From contig NZ_JAKZGO010000009.1 of assembly GCF_022549785.1 (NCBI RefSeq), positions 170,790-234,789 on the forward strand: a stretch of DNA of 64,000 nt, read 5' to 3'. This document shows positions 42,963-53,225 of this stretch, piece by piece. Positions within the stretch are counted from its first letter, which is position 1. Every line of letters begins with the position of its first letter. The notes beneath the pieces are model-generated. The model searched no databases. It had not been told where the DNA came from and saw only the letters and a list, made by a program, of their open reading frames with translations. This DNA is from Belliella alkalica (GTDB lineage: Bacteria; Bacteroidota; Bacteroidia; Cytophagales; Cyclobacteriaceae). A program made the translations under genes and the position numbers.

Positions 42963-45797
42963 ATGAAAAAGAAAATATTAAATCAATTTTGGTTACAAAA
43001 ACCAAATAGTAATTTGTTTTTTTTAATTTTTTACATCTTCTTTTTTCAATCCTGTAAATCTAAAATCAAAGGGCTGGATATTTCAGGCGAGTGGAGGTTA
43101 GCCTATGGAGTTAGCGTTGATTCGGTGGAAAAAATAAGTTTTGATAAATCCATATTGTTGCCTGGCTCCCTACAGGAACAAAAATTCGGTTACAAAATTG
43201 ATCTTAATACCAAATGGACGGGGCAAGTAGTTGACAGTTCTTGGTATTCCTCTCCCAATTACGAACGGTATAGAAAGGATGACGTCAAAGTTCCTTTTTG
43301 GCTAAATCCAGATAATGTATTCGTAGGGGAAGCTTGGTATCAAAAAGAAATTAATATTCCGAAGGACTGGAAGGAAAAGGAGTTGGTTCTTTTCTTGGAA
43401 AGGGCACATTGGGAGACAACAGTTTATCTCAATAATAAAAAGCTAGGGACTGAAAATTCATTATCAACCCCACACACTTACTTATTGACTGACTTTCAAC
43501 CTGGGAAAAACTTACTTACCATCAAAGTCGACAATTCAATGATTATCCCTGTTGGGGTCAATGCTCACAGTGTCTCTGATCATACACAAACCAACTGGAA
43601 TGGCATTATTGGTGAGATGAAGATCTTTCCCAAAAAAAACATTCAAATTGAACACCTCTATATCAAACCAAGCTTCGAAAACAATGAAGTGTACATAAAA
43701 TCAACTATACTCAACCAATCAGATGCACCAGTAAATGGAGACTTGAAAATTAATGTGATAGACAAAAATAGTCAAAAAATCATCAAAGAATTAGACTATC
43801 CTCTTGCTTTAACCCAAGGTAAAAACATTTTTGAGTACAATATTTTGTTTGATGACAACCTTAATGTCTGGAATGAATTTACACCTAATTTATATGAGCT
43901 CAAATGCACTTTAAATTATGCTCAAGAAAAATCTGAGAAATCTGAGACTTTTGGAATGAGAGATATAAAGACCTCTGGCCGGGCAATTCTTAATAACAAC
44001 ACACCCATCTTTTTGAGGGGAACTCTTGAAAGTGGGATTTTTCCATTAACGGGATATCCATCTATGGATGAAGCTTACTGGAAAAAAATTTACAGACAAT
44101 TGAAGGCTCATGGTTTAAATCACATAAGATTCCATTCCTGGTGTCCTCCAAAAATAGCTTTTCAGGTTGCAGATCAAGAGGGGGTTTATTTGCAAGTTGA
44201 AAGCGGCGTCTGGGGTACTGTAGGAACAGGAAGCCCACTTGATGAATGGTTGTATGATGAAACTGAAAAAATCCTCAATACTTATGGCAATCATCCCTCT
44301 TTTATTGCATTAATGCATGGAAACGAGCCTCAGGGAAAATCTGTCGATTATTTAACCGAACTAGTGGATCACCATAAGCAATTAGATGGAAGACATTTAT
44401 ATTCTAGTGGAGCAGGATGGCCTTACATACCAAATGCAGACTTTTTTAGTACTCACGCCCCGAGGCTTCACCAATGGGGAGATAACCTAAATAGCATCTT
44501 AAACAATACACCTCCATCGACTAATTTTGATTTTGAAGAGCTAATTAAGAATGTATCAATGCCATCCATTAGTCATGAGATCGGTCAGTGGTGTGTCTAT
44601 CCCAACTATGATGAAATAAAAAAATACACTGGCTTGTTAAAAGCAAAAAACTTTGAAATTTTCCAAGAAACCTTAAGACTTAAGGGAATGTCGCATCTTA
44701 GTCAGGATTTCATGATGGCTTCTGGTAAATTACAGGCCTTATCTTACAAAGCAGAGATAGAAGCTGCTTTACGTACAGAAGAATTTTCAGGTTTTCAGCT
44801 ATTAGATCTTCATGACTTTCCTGGTCAGGGCACTGCACTAGTAGGTGTTTTAGATGCTTTTTGGGATTCTAAAGGATACATTACAGCAGATGAGTATAGT
44901 CAGTTTTCAAATTCAACTGTCCCCTTGGCTAGATTCAACAAATTTATCTGGGAGTCTGGTGAGACATTTACTTCTGCTATCGAAGTTTCGCACTTTGGAC
45001 AAACAAAGCATAATAACATTCAGCTTAACTGGAAGGTAATGTCTTTAGAAGGAGAGCTGATAAATGAAGGTAGCTTAAAAGGAGATTTGGAATTCAAAAA
45101 CAAAAACCAGTTTGGTGAAATCGAATGGACTACACCTGAAGTCGTAAAAGGTCAGCAATACAAATTCATTTTGGAAATTCCTGAACTCAAAAAAATAAAC
45201 AGCTGGGATTTATGGATATTTCCTAAACCATCGATGATAATTCCAAAGAAAACTCATCATACTCACCATTTTGATGAAAAGGCAAAAGCCATCTTGAAAA
45301 GTGGTGGAAAAGTGCTTTTAACAGTTGCAGAAGAATCTTTAAAACCTGAATATGGAGGAGATATAAAAGTAGGATTTTCTCCAATTTTTTGGAACACCGC
45401 CTGGACTTTGAAGCAAGCACCCCATACTCTTGGAATATTTCTAGATCCGAAACATCCAGTTTTTAAGAATTTTCCTACCTCCTATCATAGTAATTACCAA
45501 TGGTGGGATATCATTAATGGATCAAGTGCATTAAATCTAGATACCTTTGACCATCAATACATGCCTATCATTCATTTTATTGATGATTGGTTTACCAACA
45601 GAAAGCTATCCCTGTTAACAGAAGTGAAGGTGGGAGATGGTTCCTTACTGATTTGCGGCAAAAGCATTGATGAAAATACTGACAATTTAGTACAGAACTA
45701 TTTTCTGAAATCCTTGCTAGACTATATGGATTCTGAGGACTTTGATCCAAGTTATAATTTAGAGGAAAATCAAATAGAGATGTTATTCAAACGGTAA
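42963..45797 (+). CDS. GH2-type glycoside hydrolase lipoprotein, paralogue of the enzyme at 24962
   Basis: A 944-residue protein from ATG 42963; a start at 42921 would add 14 residues before a natural signal. The lipobox is FFFQSC. Domain order equals that of the GH2 enzyme at 24962: sugar-binding jelly roll, Ig-like domain, TIM barrel, and a long C-terminal region with the shared QWWD element. Likely acid/base is Glu455 in MHGNEPQG and nucleophile Glu539 in SHEIGQWC. The barrel again has FRGTLE-type and RFHSWCPPK motifs, so the two are paralogues, possibly with different linkage or anomer preference. Substrate not determinable. Confidence 0.84.
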   Translation: MKKKILNQFWLQKPNSNLFFLIFYIFFFQSCKSKIKGLDISGEWRLAYGVSVDSVEKISFDKSILLPGSLQEQKFGYKIDLNTKWTGQVVDSSWYSSPNYERYRKDDVKVPFWLNPDNVFVGEAWYQKEINIPKDWKEKELVLFLERAHWETTVYLNNKKLGTENSLSTPHTYLLTDFQPGKNLLTIKVDNSMIIPVGVNAHSVSDHTQTNWNGIIGEMKIFPKKNIQIEHLYIKPSFENNEVYIKSTILNQSDAPVNGDLKINVIDKNSQKIIKELDYPLALTQGKNIFEYNILFDDNLNVWNEFTPNLYELKCTLNYAQEKSEKSETFGMRDIKTSGRAILNNNTPIFLRGTLESGIFPLTGYPSMDEAYWKKIYRQLKAHGLNHIRFHSWCPPKIAFQVADQEGVYLQVESGVWGTVGTGSPLDEWLYDETEKILNTYGNHPSFIALMHGNEPQGKSVDYLTELVDHHKQLDGRHLYSSGAGWPYIPNADFFSTHAPRLHQWGDNLNSILNNTPPSTNFDFEELIKNVSMPSISHEIGQWCVYPNYDEIKKYTGLLKAKNFEIFQETLRLKGMSHLSQDFMMASGKLQALSYKAEIEAALRTEEFSGFQLLDLHDFPGQGTALVGVLDAFWDSKGYITADEYSQFSNSTVPLARFNKFIWESGETFTSAIEVSHFGQTKHNNIQLNWKVMSLEGELINEGSLKGDLEFKNKNQFGEIEWTTPEVVKGQQYKFILEIPELKKINSWDLWIFPKPSMIIPKKTHHTHHFDEKAKAILKSGGKVLLTVAEESLKPEYGGDIKVGFSPIFWNTAWTLKQAPHTLGIFLDPKHPVFKNFPTSYHSNYQWWDIINGSSALNLDTFDHQYMPIIHFIDDWFTNRKLSLLTEVKVGDGSLLICGKSIDENTDNLVQNYFLKSLLDYMDSEDFDPSYNLEENQIEMLFKR

Positions 45798-45890
45798 ATA
45801 CAGACCGAAGACTTCTCAATCCTTAAATGAAAAAAAAAAATCTATCATTTTGGTTTATAAAAATAACAAGCCATTTAATTTATCTGAAAA

Positions 45891-48365
45891 ATGAAAAACC
45901 ATTATTGTATACCTAAGAATTTTTATGCTTTAAGGTTCAAATCAATCTTTTACTTTATGTTGACATTTTTTTTTATGCATGAAAATGTCATGTCCCAAAA
46001 TCTTAAATTGATTTATGAAAGTCCCGCAGATCCTTTGGCTAAAGATTACCCTTGGGAATGGAGAGATGATAAAGAATGGCTTAAAGCGCTTCCAATAGGA
46101 AATGGATTTCTAGGGGGGATGATATTCGGGGGAGTTCATGAAGAAAGAATACAACTGAGTGAGCATAGCATGTGGTCTGGTTCACCTCAGGTTAGTGACA
46201 ACCCCAATGCTATATTATATCTTGATAGTATCAGAACTTTACTATTCGATGGAAAGTATGCCGAGGCAACGCAAATGGCTAACAAGACACAGATTGCAGA
46301 AGGAAAAGGCTCAGATTTCGGAAATGGTGCCAAGTCCCAATTTGGAAGTTTTCAAAAACTTGGTGATTTATGGTTGTCTGTAGATCATTCAGTCGAGGGA
46401 GAAATAGAAAACTACAATCGTGAGTTGGATTTGAGTACCGGAATAGTAAGTGTAACCTATAGCATCAAAGATGTTAATTATTTCAGGGAGTACTTCTGCA
46501 GCTATCCTGATCAGGTGATGGTAATGAGATTAACTTCAGACAAACCAAATGCATTTTCCTTAAAGGCCAAGTTAGACAGACCAGAAAGATTCCATTCTAC
46601 ATTTGACGGGAATGATTTGATTATTGAGGGAGCTTTGGATAATGGACTCGGAGAAGATGGTCTTTCTTATCAAGGTAGGCTTCGAATAATGAATACTAGT
46701 GGTAATATTTACAATAACGACACTTCTATTTCTACCAAGAAAACAGATGACGTAGTACTAATTTTTGGAGCTGACACAGATCATCTCCTCGAATACCCAT
46801 CGTACAATTCTAATCTTGATTTTCAAACCATAATCAAAGACAGAATAGATAAAGCAAGTCAGAAAAAATATTGTGAGTTAATGAATATTCATATGATGGA
46901 TCATTCAAACCTATTCGATAGGGTAAAATTCAATCTGAATACAGGAAGAGATGGCATAGAAACAGAATCGATGCTGGAAAATTTTAAAAATGGAAATCGT
47001 AATCCCCATCTATATGAGCTATTATTCCAATACGGAAGGTATCTATTAATTGCATCGTCTCGGCCTGGTTCATTGCCTGCTAACCTCCAAGGAGTTTGGA
47101 CTAATAAACTTCAAAGCCCTTGGAATGGAGATTACCACACGGATGTCAATCTAGAAATGAACTACTGGCCAACCGAAGTCACTAATTTACCAGAGCTACA
47201 CACCCCATTGTTTGACTTAATCAAATCTTTAGTAGAACCTGGTCGAAAAACAGCGCAAGTGCACTATCAAGCAAATGGCTGGATTGTGCATCCAATCACC
47301 AATATCTGGGGGTATACTTCTCCGGGAGAAGAAGCCGCTTGGGGTATGCATACAGGAGCAACTGCATGGATTAGCCAGCATATTATGGAACATTATAGAT
47401 TTACTCAGGACATTGATTTCCTAAAAAATATGTATTCTGTTCTTGAAGAGGCAACTGAGTTTTATCTAGACTGGTTAGTTAAAGATCCTGTGACTGGTTT
47501 TTATGTATCAGGCCCCGCTGTATCTCCAGAGAATTCCTTTATAGCTAAAGATGGGACCATAGCTCAAATTAGCATGGGACCCACCCATGACCATCAAGTA
47601 ATCAGAAGACTTTTCAAAGATTACTTGGAGAGTTCGACTATTTTAAATATTCAAAATCAGGTAACTTTAAATGTGGGAGCAGTGCTTGCCATAATTGCTG
47701 AAAATAAAATAGGAAAAGATGGGCGATTGATGGAATGGTCTGAAGATTTTGAAGAAGCAGAGCCTGGCCATAGACATATTTCTCATTTATTCGACTTACA
47801 TCCTGGAAATGAAATTTCCCCATTATTTACTCCTCAACTTGCCGATGCTGCCGAAAAATCAATTGAGACTCGACTAAAAAACGGAGGTGGAAACACGGGA
47901 TGGAGCGCCACTTGGCTAGTAAGTCAATTTGCAAGACTTTATAAAGGTGAGCAAGCAATTGAAAATCTAAATACCGTTATTGCGAACAGTACTGCCCCAA
48001 ATCTTTTTGGATATTACCCACCTTTTCAGATGGATGCAAATTTCGGTATAACAGCAGGAATAGCAGAAATGCTACTTCAAAGCCATACAACCGATGATCA
48101 AGGATATCATATTATTCACTTGCTACCTGCTTTACCAGACAGCTGGCCAAATGGGGAAATATGTGGGCTAAAAGCAAGAAGTGGTGTCGAGGTAAATCTA
48201 AAATGGAAAGATGGTAAGTTAGAAATTGCTGAATTAACAAGTAAATCTGGACTTCCTTTCAAATTATTTTACAAAGGAAAAATAAAAATTATTAATCCCA
48301 ATGTAAATGAAAAGTACAAAATTAAAAGTACCCTATTAGAAGCGTCCAAAAATAATATAGAATAG
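45891..48365 (+). CDS. GH95-type alpha-L-fucosidase/galactosidase
   Basis: An 824-residue secreted protein (signal segment about 15-35, ending NVMSQ). It shows the GH95 plan: an N-terminal beta-sandwich opening with YESPADPLAKDYPWEW and ALPIGNGFLGGMIFGG, then an (alpha/alpha)6 barrel. The expected active-site residues are visible: the Asn pair in TDVNLEMNYW, general acid Glu547 in VSPENS, and Asp715 in QMDANFG. GH95 enzymes release terminal alpha-1,2-L-fucose, and some prefer alpha-L-galactose. It would strip side-chain sugars from the imported glycan. The gene ends in TAG. Confidence 0.92.
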   Translation: MKNHYCIPKNFYALRFKSIFYFMLTFFFMHENVMSQNLKLIYESPADPLAKDYPWEWRDDKEWLKALPIGNGFLGGMIFGGVHEERIQLSEHSMWSGSPQVSDNPNAILYLDSIRTLLFDGKYAEATQMANKTQIAEGKGSDFGNGAKSQFGSFQKLGDLWLSVDHSVEGEIENYNRELDLSTGIVSVTYSIKDVNYFREYFCSYPDQVMVMRLTSDKPNAFSLKAKLDRPERFHSTFDGNDLIIEGALDNGLGEDGLSYQGRLRIMNTSGNIYNNDTSISTKKTDDVVLIFGADTDHLLEYPSYNSNLDFQTIIKDRIDKASQKKYCELMNIHMMDHSNLFDRVKFNLNTGRDGIETESMLENFKNGNRNPHLYELLFQYGRYLLIASSRPGSLPANLQGVWTNKLQSPWNGDYHTDVNLEMNYWPTEVTNLPELHTPLFDLIKSLVEPGRKTAQVHYQANGWIVHPITNIWGYTSPGEEAAWGMHTGATAWISQHIMEHYRFTQDIDFLKNMYSVLEEATEFYLDWLVKDPVTGFYVSGPAVSPENSFIAKDGTIAQISMGPTHDHQVIRRLFKDYLESSTILNIQNQVTLNVGAVLAIIAENKIGKDGRLMEWSEDFEEAEPGHRHISHLFDLHPGNEISPLFTPQLADAAEKSIETRLKNGGGNTGWSATWLVSQFARLYKGEQAIENLNTVIANSTAPNLFGYYPPFQMDANFGITAGIAEMLLQSHTTDDQGYHIIHLLPALPDSWPNGEICGLKARSGVEVNLKWKDGKLEIAELTSKSGLPFKLFYKGKIKIINPNVNEKYKIKSTLLEASKNNIE

Positions 48366-48545
48366 TTAGTCTATGTTTAAAAAAAGAATGTAATCATGAA
48401 TATCAATTTAAATTCTGTTTAGGGTGAAATTTGATGTTTCATAAATAAGAATATTTGCCCCTTCCCTGTTTTACAACTATTTATTTTATACAAAACGTCA
48501 TTTTGATTATTAAAAATGGATATTAAACTATGTTAAAAAAAATTA

Positions 48546-48808
48546 GGGCTTGCTGAAAAAGTCTCAGGTATGGCAGATTCAAAGCGGGCGAATGAAGATG
48601 TATACGTATACTCCGATTGAACCCAATGAAGAAAATGGTATGCCTGATTATTGCCAAAAAATTTCGAGTTTAGAAATTTTTAAGAGCACGAATATCAAAC
48701 TGGATCATTGAATATGCTTGCACCTGCTTAAAAAGACAATACTTATTCAATAGCGTACTCATAAAATTTTAAGAATTTATTCTCCAGTTGGCGTTTTTCA
48801 GCACATCC
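48546..48808. mobile_element. MITE-like element, copy 2 (263 bp)
   Basis: Starts with the same GGGCTTGCTGAAAAAGTCTC as the copy at 22438 and ends with a slightly decayed TTTTTCAGCACATCC. Internal landmarks such as AAAGCGGGCGAATGAAGATG and the partial AAATTTCGAG hairpin are kept. TA sits on both sides, but no longer duplication is clear. It is inserted between the GH95 gene and galT. Confidence 0.8.
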
Positions 48809-48973
48809 TAACATTATCGATTTAGAATCAATCTTGTAGAATGTACTTTGCGAGTAACTTCAAAGACAATCAGCCTATTCCGAAACCTTTGAGGTGCTGA
48901 TTTTCTCTCTCAAGATGCAAATTGTGCATGAAGCCAGCGTAAAATATTAAATAATTACAAACCTATTAGATCT

Positions 48974-49993
48974 ATGAAGTTTTCATTTGAAGAGCACAGC
49001 CACCGAAGGTTCAATCCATTTACAGGCTCCTTTGTTCAAGTTTCCCCACATCGCTCCAAAAGACCATGGCAAGGACAGCAAGAGAGGGTAATAAAATCTG
49101 AGCAGGTAACTTATGACCCTGAATGCTTCTTATGCCCAAGCAACACTAGAGTAGGCGGAGAGGTAAACCCAGATTATAAAAACACCTTTGTTTTTACCAA
49201 TGACTTTGGGGCATTGACACAAGATATTCCAAGTGGTGAGTATGAAGATGGTGATTTTTTCATAGCAAAAAGTGAAAGAGGGATTTGCAAAGTGATTTGT
49301 TTTTCTCCAGATCATTCCAAAACCATACCGCAACTATCCCAAGAAGAAGTGTTTGAAGTGGTAAAAACATGGCAGAGGGAATATTTGGAACTTTCCAAGC
49401 TTGATTTTATCAATTATGTCCAAATTTTCGAAAACAAAGGAGAAGTGATGGGATGTTCAAATCCACACCCTCATGGTCAGATTTGGGCACAAGAAAGTAT
49501 TCCCGATGAACCCTTGAAAAAGCAACAAAGCTTCTCTTCTTATTTTCTCAAAAATGGTGAAAACATGGTGTCGGCTTACTTGAACGCAGAACTCAAAAAG
49601 TCAGAGAGAATCATATATCAAAATGAGCATTTTGTGGTCTTAGTCCCATTTTGGGCTGCTTGGCCATTTGAGGCCATGATAGCACCAAAGAAGGCTATAT
49701 CAAGTATTGCCAAGATGTCGGATGAAGAGATGGCCTCTTTGGCTGATGCTTATAGGGTTTTGACCATAAAATACGACAACTTGTTTGAAGTGTCTTTTCC
49801 TTATTCTGCAGGGATACATCAAGCGCCTACAGATGAACAAGATCATCCTGAATGGGGTCTACACATGGTGTTTTATCCTCCATTGTTGAGGTCAGCTACT
49901 GTCAAAAAGTTTATGGTAGGATATGAGATGCTAGCCAATCCACAAAGAGACCTTACCGCTGAAAAGTCTGCTGGAATATTAAGAGATTTATAA
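48974..49993 (+). CDS. galT: UDP-glucose-hexose-1-phosphate uridylyltransferase
   Basis: A 339-residue cytosolic enzyme of the Leloir pathway that exchanges UDP between glucose-1-P and galactose-1-P. The catalytic HPH motif is in NPHPHGQIW (His165 and His167), and zinc-site and substrate segments are present (CFLCPSNTR, HQAPTDEQDHPEWGLHMVFYP). Length is normal. It stands alone on the plus strand within the glycan locus, and galK or galE are not visible here. Its presence suggests galactose is a major product of the locus. Confidence 0.95.
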   Translation: MKFSFEEHSHRRFNPFTGSFVQVSPHRSKRPWQGQQERVIKSEQVTYDPECFLCPSNTRVGGEVNPDYKNTFVFTNDFGALTQDIPSGEYEDGDFFIAKSERGICKVICFSPDHSKTIPQLSQEEVFEVVKTWQREYLELSKLDFINYVQIFENKGEVMGCSNPHPHGQIWAQESIPDEPLKKQQSFSSYFLKNGENMVSAYLNAELKKSERIIYQNEHFVVLVPFWAAWPFEAMIAPKKAISSIAKMSDEEMASLADAYRVLTIKYDNLFEVSFPYSAGIHQAPTDEQDHPEWGLHMVFYPPLLRSATVKKFMVGYEMLANPQRDLTAEKSAGILRDL

Positions 49994-50271
49994 TTCTGAT
50001 GATTATAGGGGATGGTGTTTTTGACGGTGAGGTTTTTGAAAAGACTTACAAAACAAGATTCAAATGAAATACCTAAAGCGTTGTAAAGTTGACATTTGCA
50101 GGAGGGTGATATATGAACAGCTTGGAAATATGAGGGTTATAACTAAATAGGGTCTGTTGAAAAATTGAAGCAACCAATTTAGTGAAAATTAGCCTAAACA
50201 TGACTCTGAGCTACTTTCAGATAGGTTTCCTTTGTATTCTCACGGTAAGGCCTAGGGTTTTTGCAATGGTG
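49994..50271. other. Gene-free spacer with a terminal-repeat-like sequence
   Basis: No gene is supported. At 50151-50165 the sequence GGGTCTGTTGAAAAA resembles the ends of the MITE copies and is preceded by TAAATA. It could be the surviving end of the insertion sequence whose transposase remnant lies at 50272-50595. Confidence 0.5.
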
Positions 50272-50595
50272 TTAATCTAAGATATCCTCCAATATTTTCC
50301 TGGCCTTGTTGAGCAGACCTATATCGGTGGGATAGGCAATATCCTACGGGCTGATAGAAGCACAAAAGATGAGCTCATCCTTGTGTTTTACACCTTCTCC
50401 TCCCGTTGGGCAGTTATCCTTTTTATCTATATCCGGATTTGCAGATGATCTTTCCATCGAAAAGCCATGTATCTTTTCATTCATCTCTGCGATAAGCTCC
50501 AAACTCAGCCACTCTCTGATATCCAAAAACAGGGATGGGGCATAAGTGGCTTCTTTGATATAGGAACTGTAGCCAGGAGGATGCTGTAAAAACAT
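50272..50595 (-). pseudogene. DDE transposase remnant (IS5/IS1182-like) with an internal TAG
   Basis: The minus-strand frame is in phase across a TAG at 50344-50346. Upstream part: PPGYSSYIKEATYAPSLFLD and a helix LSLELIAEMNEKIHG. Just after the TAG: DIAYPTDIGLLNKARKILED, which matches the D.S..P.DI.YPTD..LLN.AR stretch following the first catalytic Asp in IS5/IS1182-type transposases. In relatives the block reads DASVSPQDI, so the TAG most likely replaced a Gln codon. The rest of the enzyme is missing. Family level is from motif memory. Confidence 0.7.
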
Positions 50596-50756
50596 ATTCT
50601 CTTTATCCGGGAAACTATCTCTTTGTCATCAAGAAGGCTTTAAGATTAAATTATATTACCGAAAATTAACCTATTTATATTCAATAATTCTTAAATGTTT
50701 ATTAGAAAAACATAATTTAAAATCGGTGCTTCTAACAGAAATAATTTAAAATCATT

Positions 50757-53081
50757 ATGAAAAAAACTGTTACTCAAATATTACTATTCTTTGTCTTACT
50801 TCAAGGAGCATATTCCCAACAAAATTGGCAAGCATATTGGATAACACACAAAGACTCAATCAGCCAAACAAATTCATGGTATTGCTTTAGAAAAGATTTC
50901 AAATTAGATAATCCTCCATCAAGTGTCCTGGCAAAGATTGCCATAGACACAAAGTATTGGCTGTGGATTAATGGGGAGCTAGTGGTATTTGAAGGTGGTT
51001 TGAAAAGAGGACCAAGTCCAACAGGCACCTATTTTGATGAAGTTCAGATTGGGAAATATCTTGTTGAAGGCTCAAATACGATAGCTATTTTAGGTTGGTA
51101 CATGGGTAAGGATGGGTTTTCTCATGTTGATAGTGGGAGATTCGGATTATACTTTGAGGCTGACCTTTCAGAAAATTTGTTGATCAGTGATGGTTCATGG
51201 AAATACATAGCTCACCCAGCTTATGAAACCTGCCCTCCACCATTAGCTAATTATAGACTATCAGAATCAAGTATCAGGTTTGATGCTCGAAATGATTTGG
51301 GTGAGTGGTATCAACCAGCTTATGCCATCAGTTCATGGTCAAATGCTATTGAACTCGGCGAAGCACCTTTGGAACCATGGAATGATCTGCACAGAAGACC
51401 AATACCTCAATGGAAAAACTCAGGCATAATAGCATATAAGAATCAACATGAATTTCCTCTTCTCGTTAAAAACGACACGACAATTATATGTGAACTCCCT
51501 TCAAACATTCAAATTACACCCTATTTAAAGGTTGAAGCAGATACAGAAGGAGAAATAATTGAAATGAAAACAGAAACTTTTTATGGTGGTGGTCCTCCGA
51601 ATATATATGCACAATATGTGATAAAAAAAGGAGTACAAGAGTATGAAAGCTTTGGATGGATGAATGGACATAACGTGATTTATAAAATTCCAGCAGGAGT
51701 AAAAATTATTGATCTTAAATATCGTGAGACAGGATATGATACGGAGTTTTCTGGAAGCTTTACCAGCTCCAATGAATTTCTAAATAAGATATGGCAAAAA
51801 TCATTACGTACATTATACTTGACCATGCGTGATACTTATATGGATTGTCCAGATAGAGAACGAGCTCAATGGTGGGGAGATGTTGTGAATGAATCAGGTG
51901 AAGCATTTTTTGCACTTGATACTGCTAGTCACTTGTTACAGAAAAAGGGGATGTATGAACTTATCTCATGGCAAAAGCAAGATAGTACACTATTCTCTCC
52001 TATTCCAGCAGGCAATTGGGATAAAGAATTGCCCATACAGATGCTTACCAGTGTTGGCTACTATGGCTTCTATAACTATTACTTGAACACAGGAGACTTA
52101 GCAACCATTTCAGACCTTTACCCAGGAGTAAAGAAATACTTAGGGGTGTGGAAACAGGATGCTGATGGAGCTGTTTTATTAAGAGAAGGAGGTTGGCTAT
52201 GGGGTGATTGGGGTGAAAACAAAGATCTTCAACTTTTGACAAATGGATTTTATTACTTAGCCCTGAAAGGGGCACTCAAAATGGCTGAAGCCTTGGGAAT
52301 ATGTGATGATGTCACTTTGTATGAAACCAAAATGAAATTGTTAAAAGATAATTTTAATTCTAGATATTGGACAGGTTCTGGATATCGTCATCCAGACTAT
52401 AAAGGCGAAACTGATGATCGGTCTCAGGCTGTGGCAGTAGTTTCTGGAATAGCTGAAGCGGATAAATATCCTGTGTTATTCGAAGTCTTTAAGCGGGAGG
52501 AACATGCTAGTCCCTACATGGAAAAATATGTCTTAGAAGCCTTGTTCCAAATGGGGATGGTTGATTATGCACTAGAGAGAATGGAAAAGCGATTTGGTCC
52601 TATGGTAGAAAACCCTGATTATGACACCTTGTTTGAAGGCTGGAACATTGGTGATCCAGCATATGGGGGAGGTACTACAAATCATGCTTGGAGTGGTGGA
52701 GCTTTGACAATTTTGTCTCAATATTTATGTGGAATATCACCTTTGGAACCTGGTTATAAAAACTTTCAAATTGTTCCAAATCCAGGGTCAGTTCAATTAG
52801 CATCAGCTGAAGCCACTACCGTTAAAGGATTGGTGAAAAGTAATTTTGAAAATAAGGAGCATGAGTTTTTACTTGAAGTTAGCATTCCTAAAGGTACTGA
52901 TGCAGTCGTGGGAATTCCCTTTGAGAGGGATTACACTGAAATTAAACTCGGTAACAAAACCATTTGGAAATCAGGAAAACCTAGAAAAAGTAACAAAGCA
53001 AGGTTTGTCGAAAAAAATGGAAGTCACCTCTTGTTTGAAGTAAAACCTGGAAACTATAGGTTTACAGCTATCAAAATTTAA
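50757..53081 (+). CDS. GH78-like alpha-L-rhamnosidase
   Basis: A 774-residue protein with a signal peptide (1-20, ending AYSQ). N-terminal beta domains (about 25-320, with YWLWINGELVVFEGGLKRG) precede an (alpha/alpha)6 hairpin barrel and a C-terminal beta domain. The barrel has DCPDRERAQWWGDVV at residue 363 onward, the place where GH78 enzymes carry their first catalytic acids. A later NWDKELPIQ and GGWLWGDWGENKD line the pocket. The wording of these motifs differs from classic GH78 members, so a related family of alpha-L-rhamnosidase-like enzymes is possible. It closes the plus-strand arm of the glycan locus. Confidence 0.78.
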   Translation: MKKTVTQILLFFVLLQGAYSQQNWQAYWITHKDSISQTNSWYCFRKDFKLDNPPSSVLAKIAIDTKYWLWINGELVVFEGGLKRGPSPTGTYFDEVQIGKYLVEGSNTIAILGWYMGKDGFSHVDSGRFGLYFEADLSENLLISDGSWKYIAHPAYETCPPPLANYRLSESSIRFDARNDLGEWYQPAYAISSWSNAIELGEAPLEPWNDLHRRPIPQWKNSGIIAYKNQHEFPLLVKNDTTIICELPSNIQITPYLKVEADTEGEIIEMKTETFYGGGPPNIYAQYVIKKGVQEYESFGWMNGHNVIYKIPAGVKIIDLKYRETGYDTEFSGSFTSSNEFLNKIWQKSLRTLYLTMRDTYMDCPDRERAQWWGDVVNESGEAFFALDTASHLLQKKGMYELISWQKQDSTLFSPIPAGNWDKELPIQMLTSVGYYGFYNYYLNTGDLATISDLYPGVKKYLGVWKQDADGAVLLREGGWLWGDWGENKDLQLLTNGFYYLALKGALKMAEALGICDDVTLYETKMKLLKDNFNSRYWTGSGYRHPDYKGETDDRSQAVAVVSGIAEADKYPVLFEVFKREEHASPYMEKYVLEALFQMGMVDYALERMEKRFGPMVENPDYDTLFEGWNIGDPAYGGGTTNHAWSGGALTILSQYLCGISPLEPGYKNFQIVPNPGSVQLASAEATTVKGLVKSNFENKEHEFLLEVSIPKGTDAVVGIPFERDYTEIKLGNKTIWKSGKPRKSNKARFVEKNGSHLLFEVKPGNYRFTAIKI

Positions 53082-53225
53082 AAGCTTGTTTGTAATGTCT
53101 AAAAATTAACTTTTCAACTTTCAGTAAAAAAAATACAGATAGAGGTCACCCAAGCACTGAATTTCACAAAACAGGAAATACATATCAATATTACATATGG
53201 AAATCATCAATTAAACACTGATAAA

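Noticed and set aside
50344-50595. Independent 83-residue gene ending in SISP
   Set aside because: The same frame continues past its TAG into a transposase motif, so it is part of a broken transposase.
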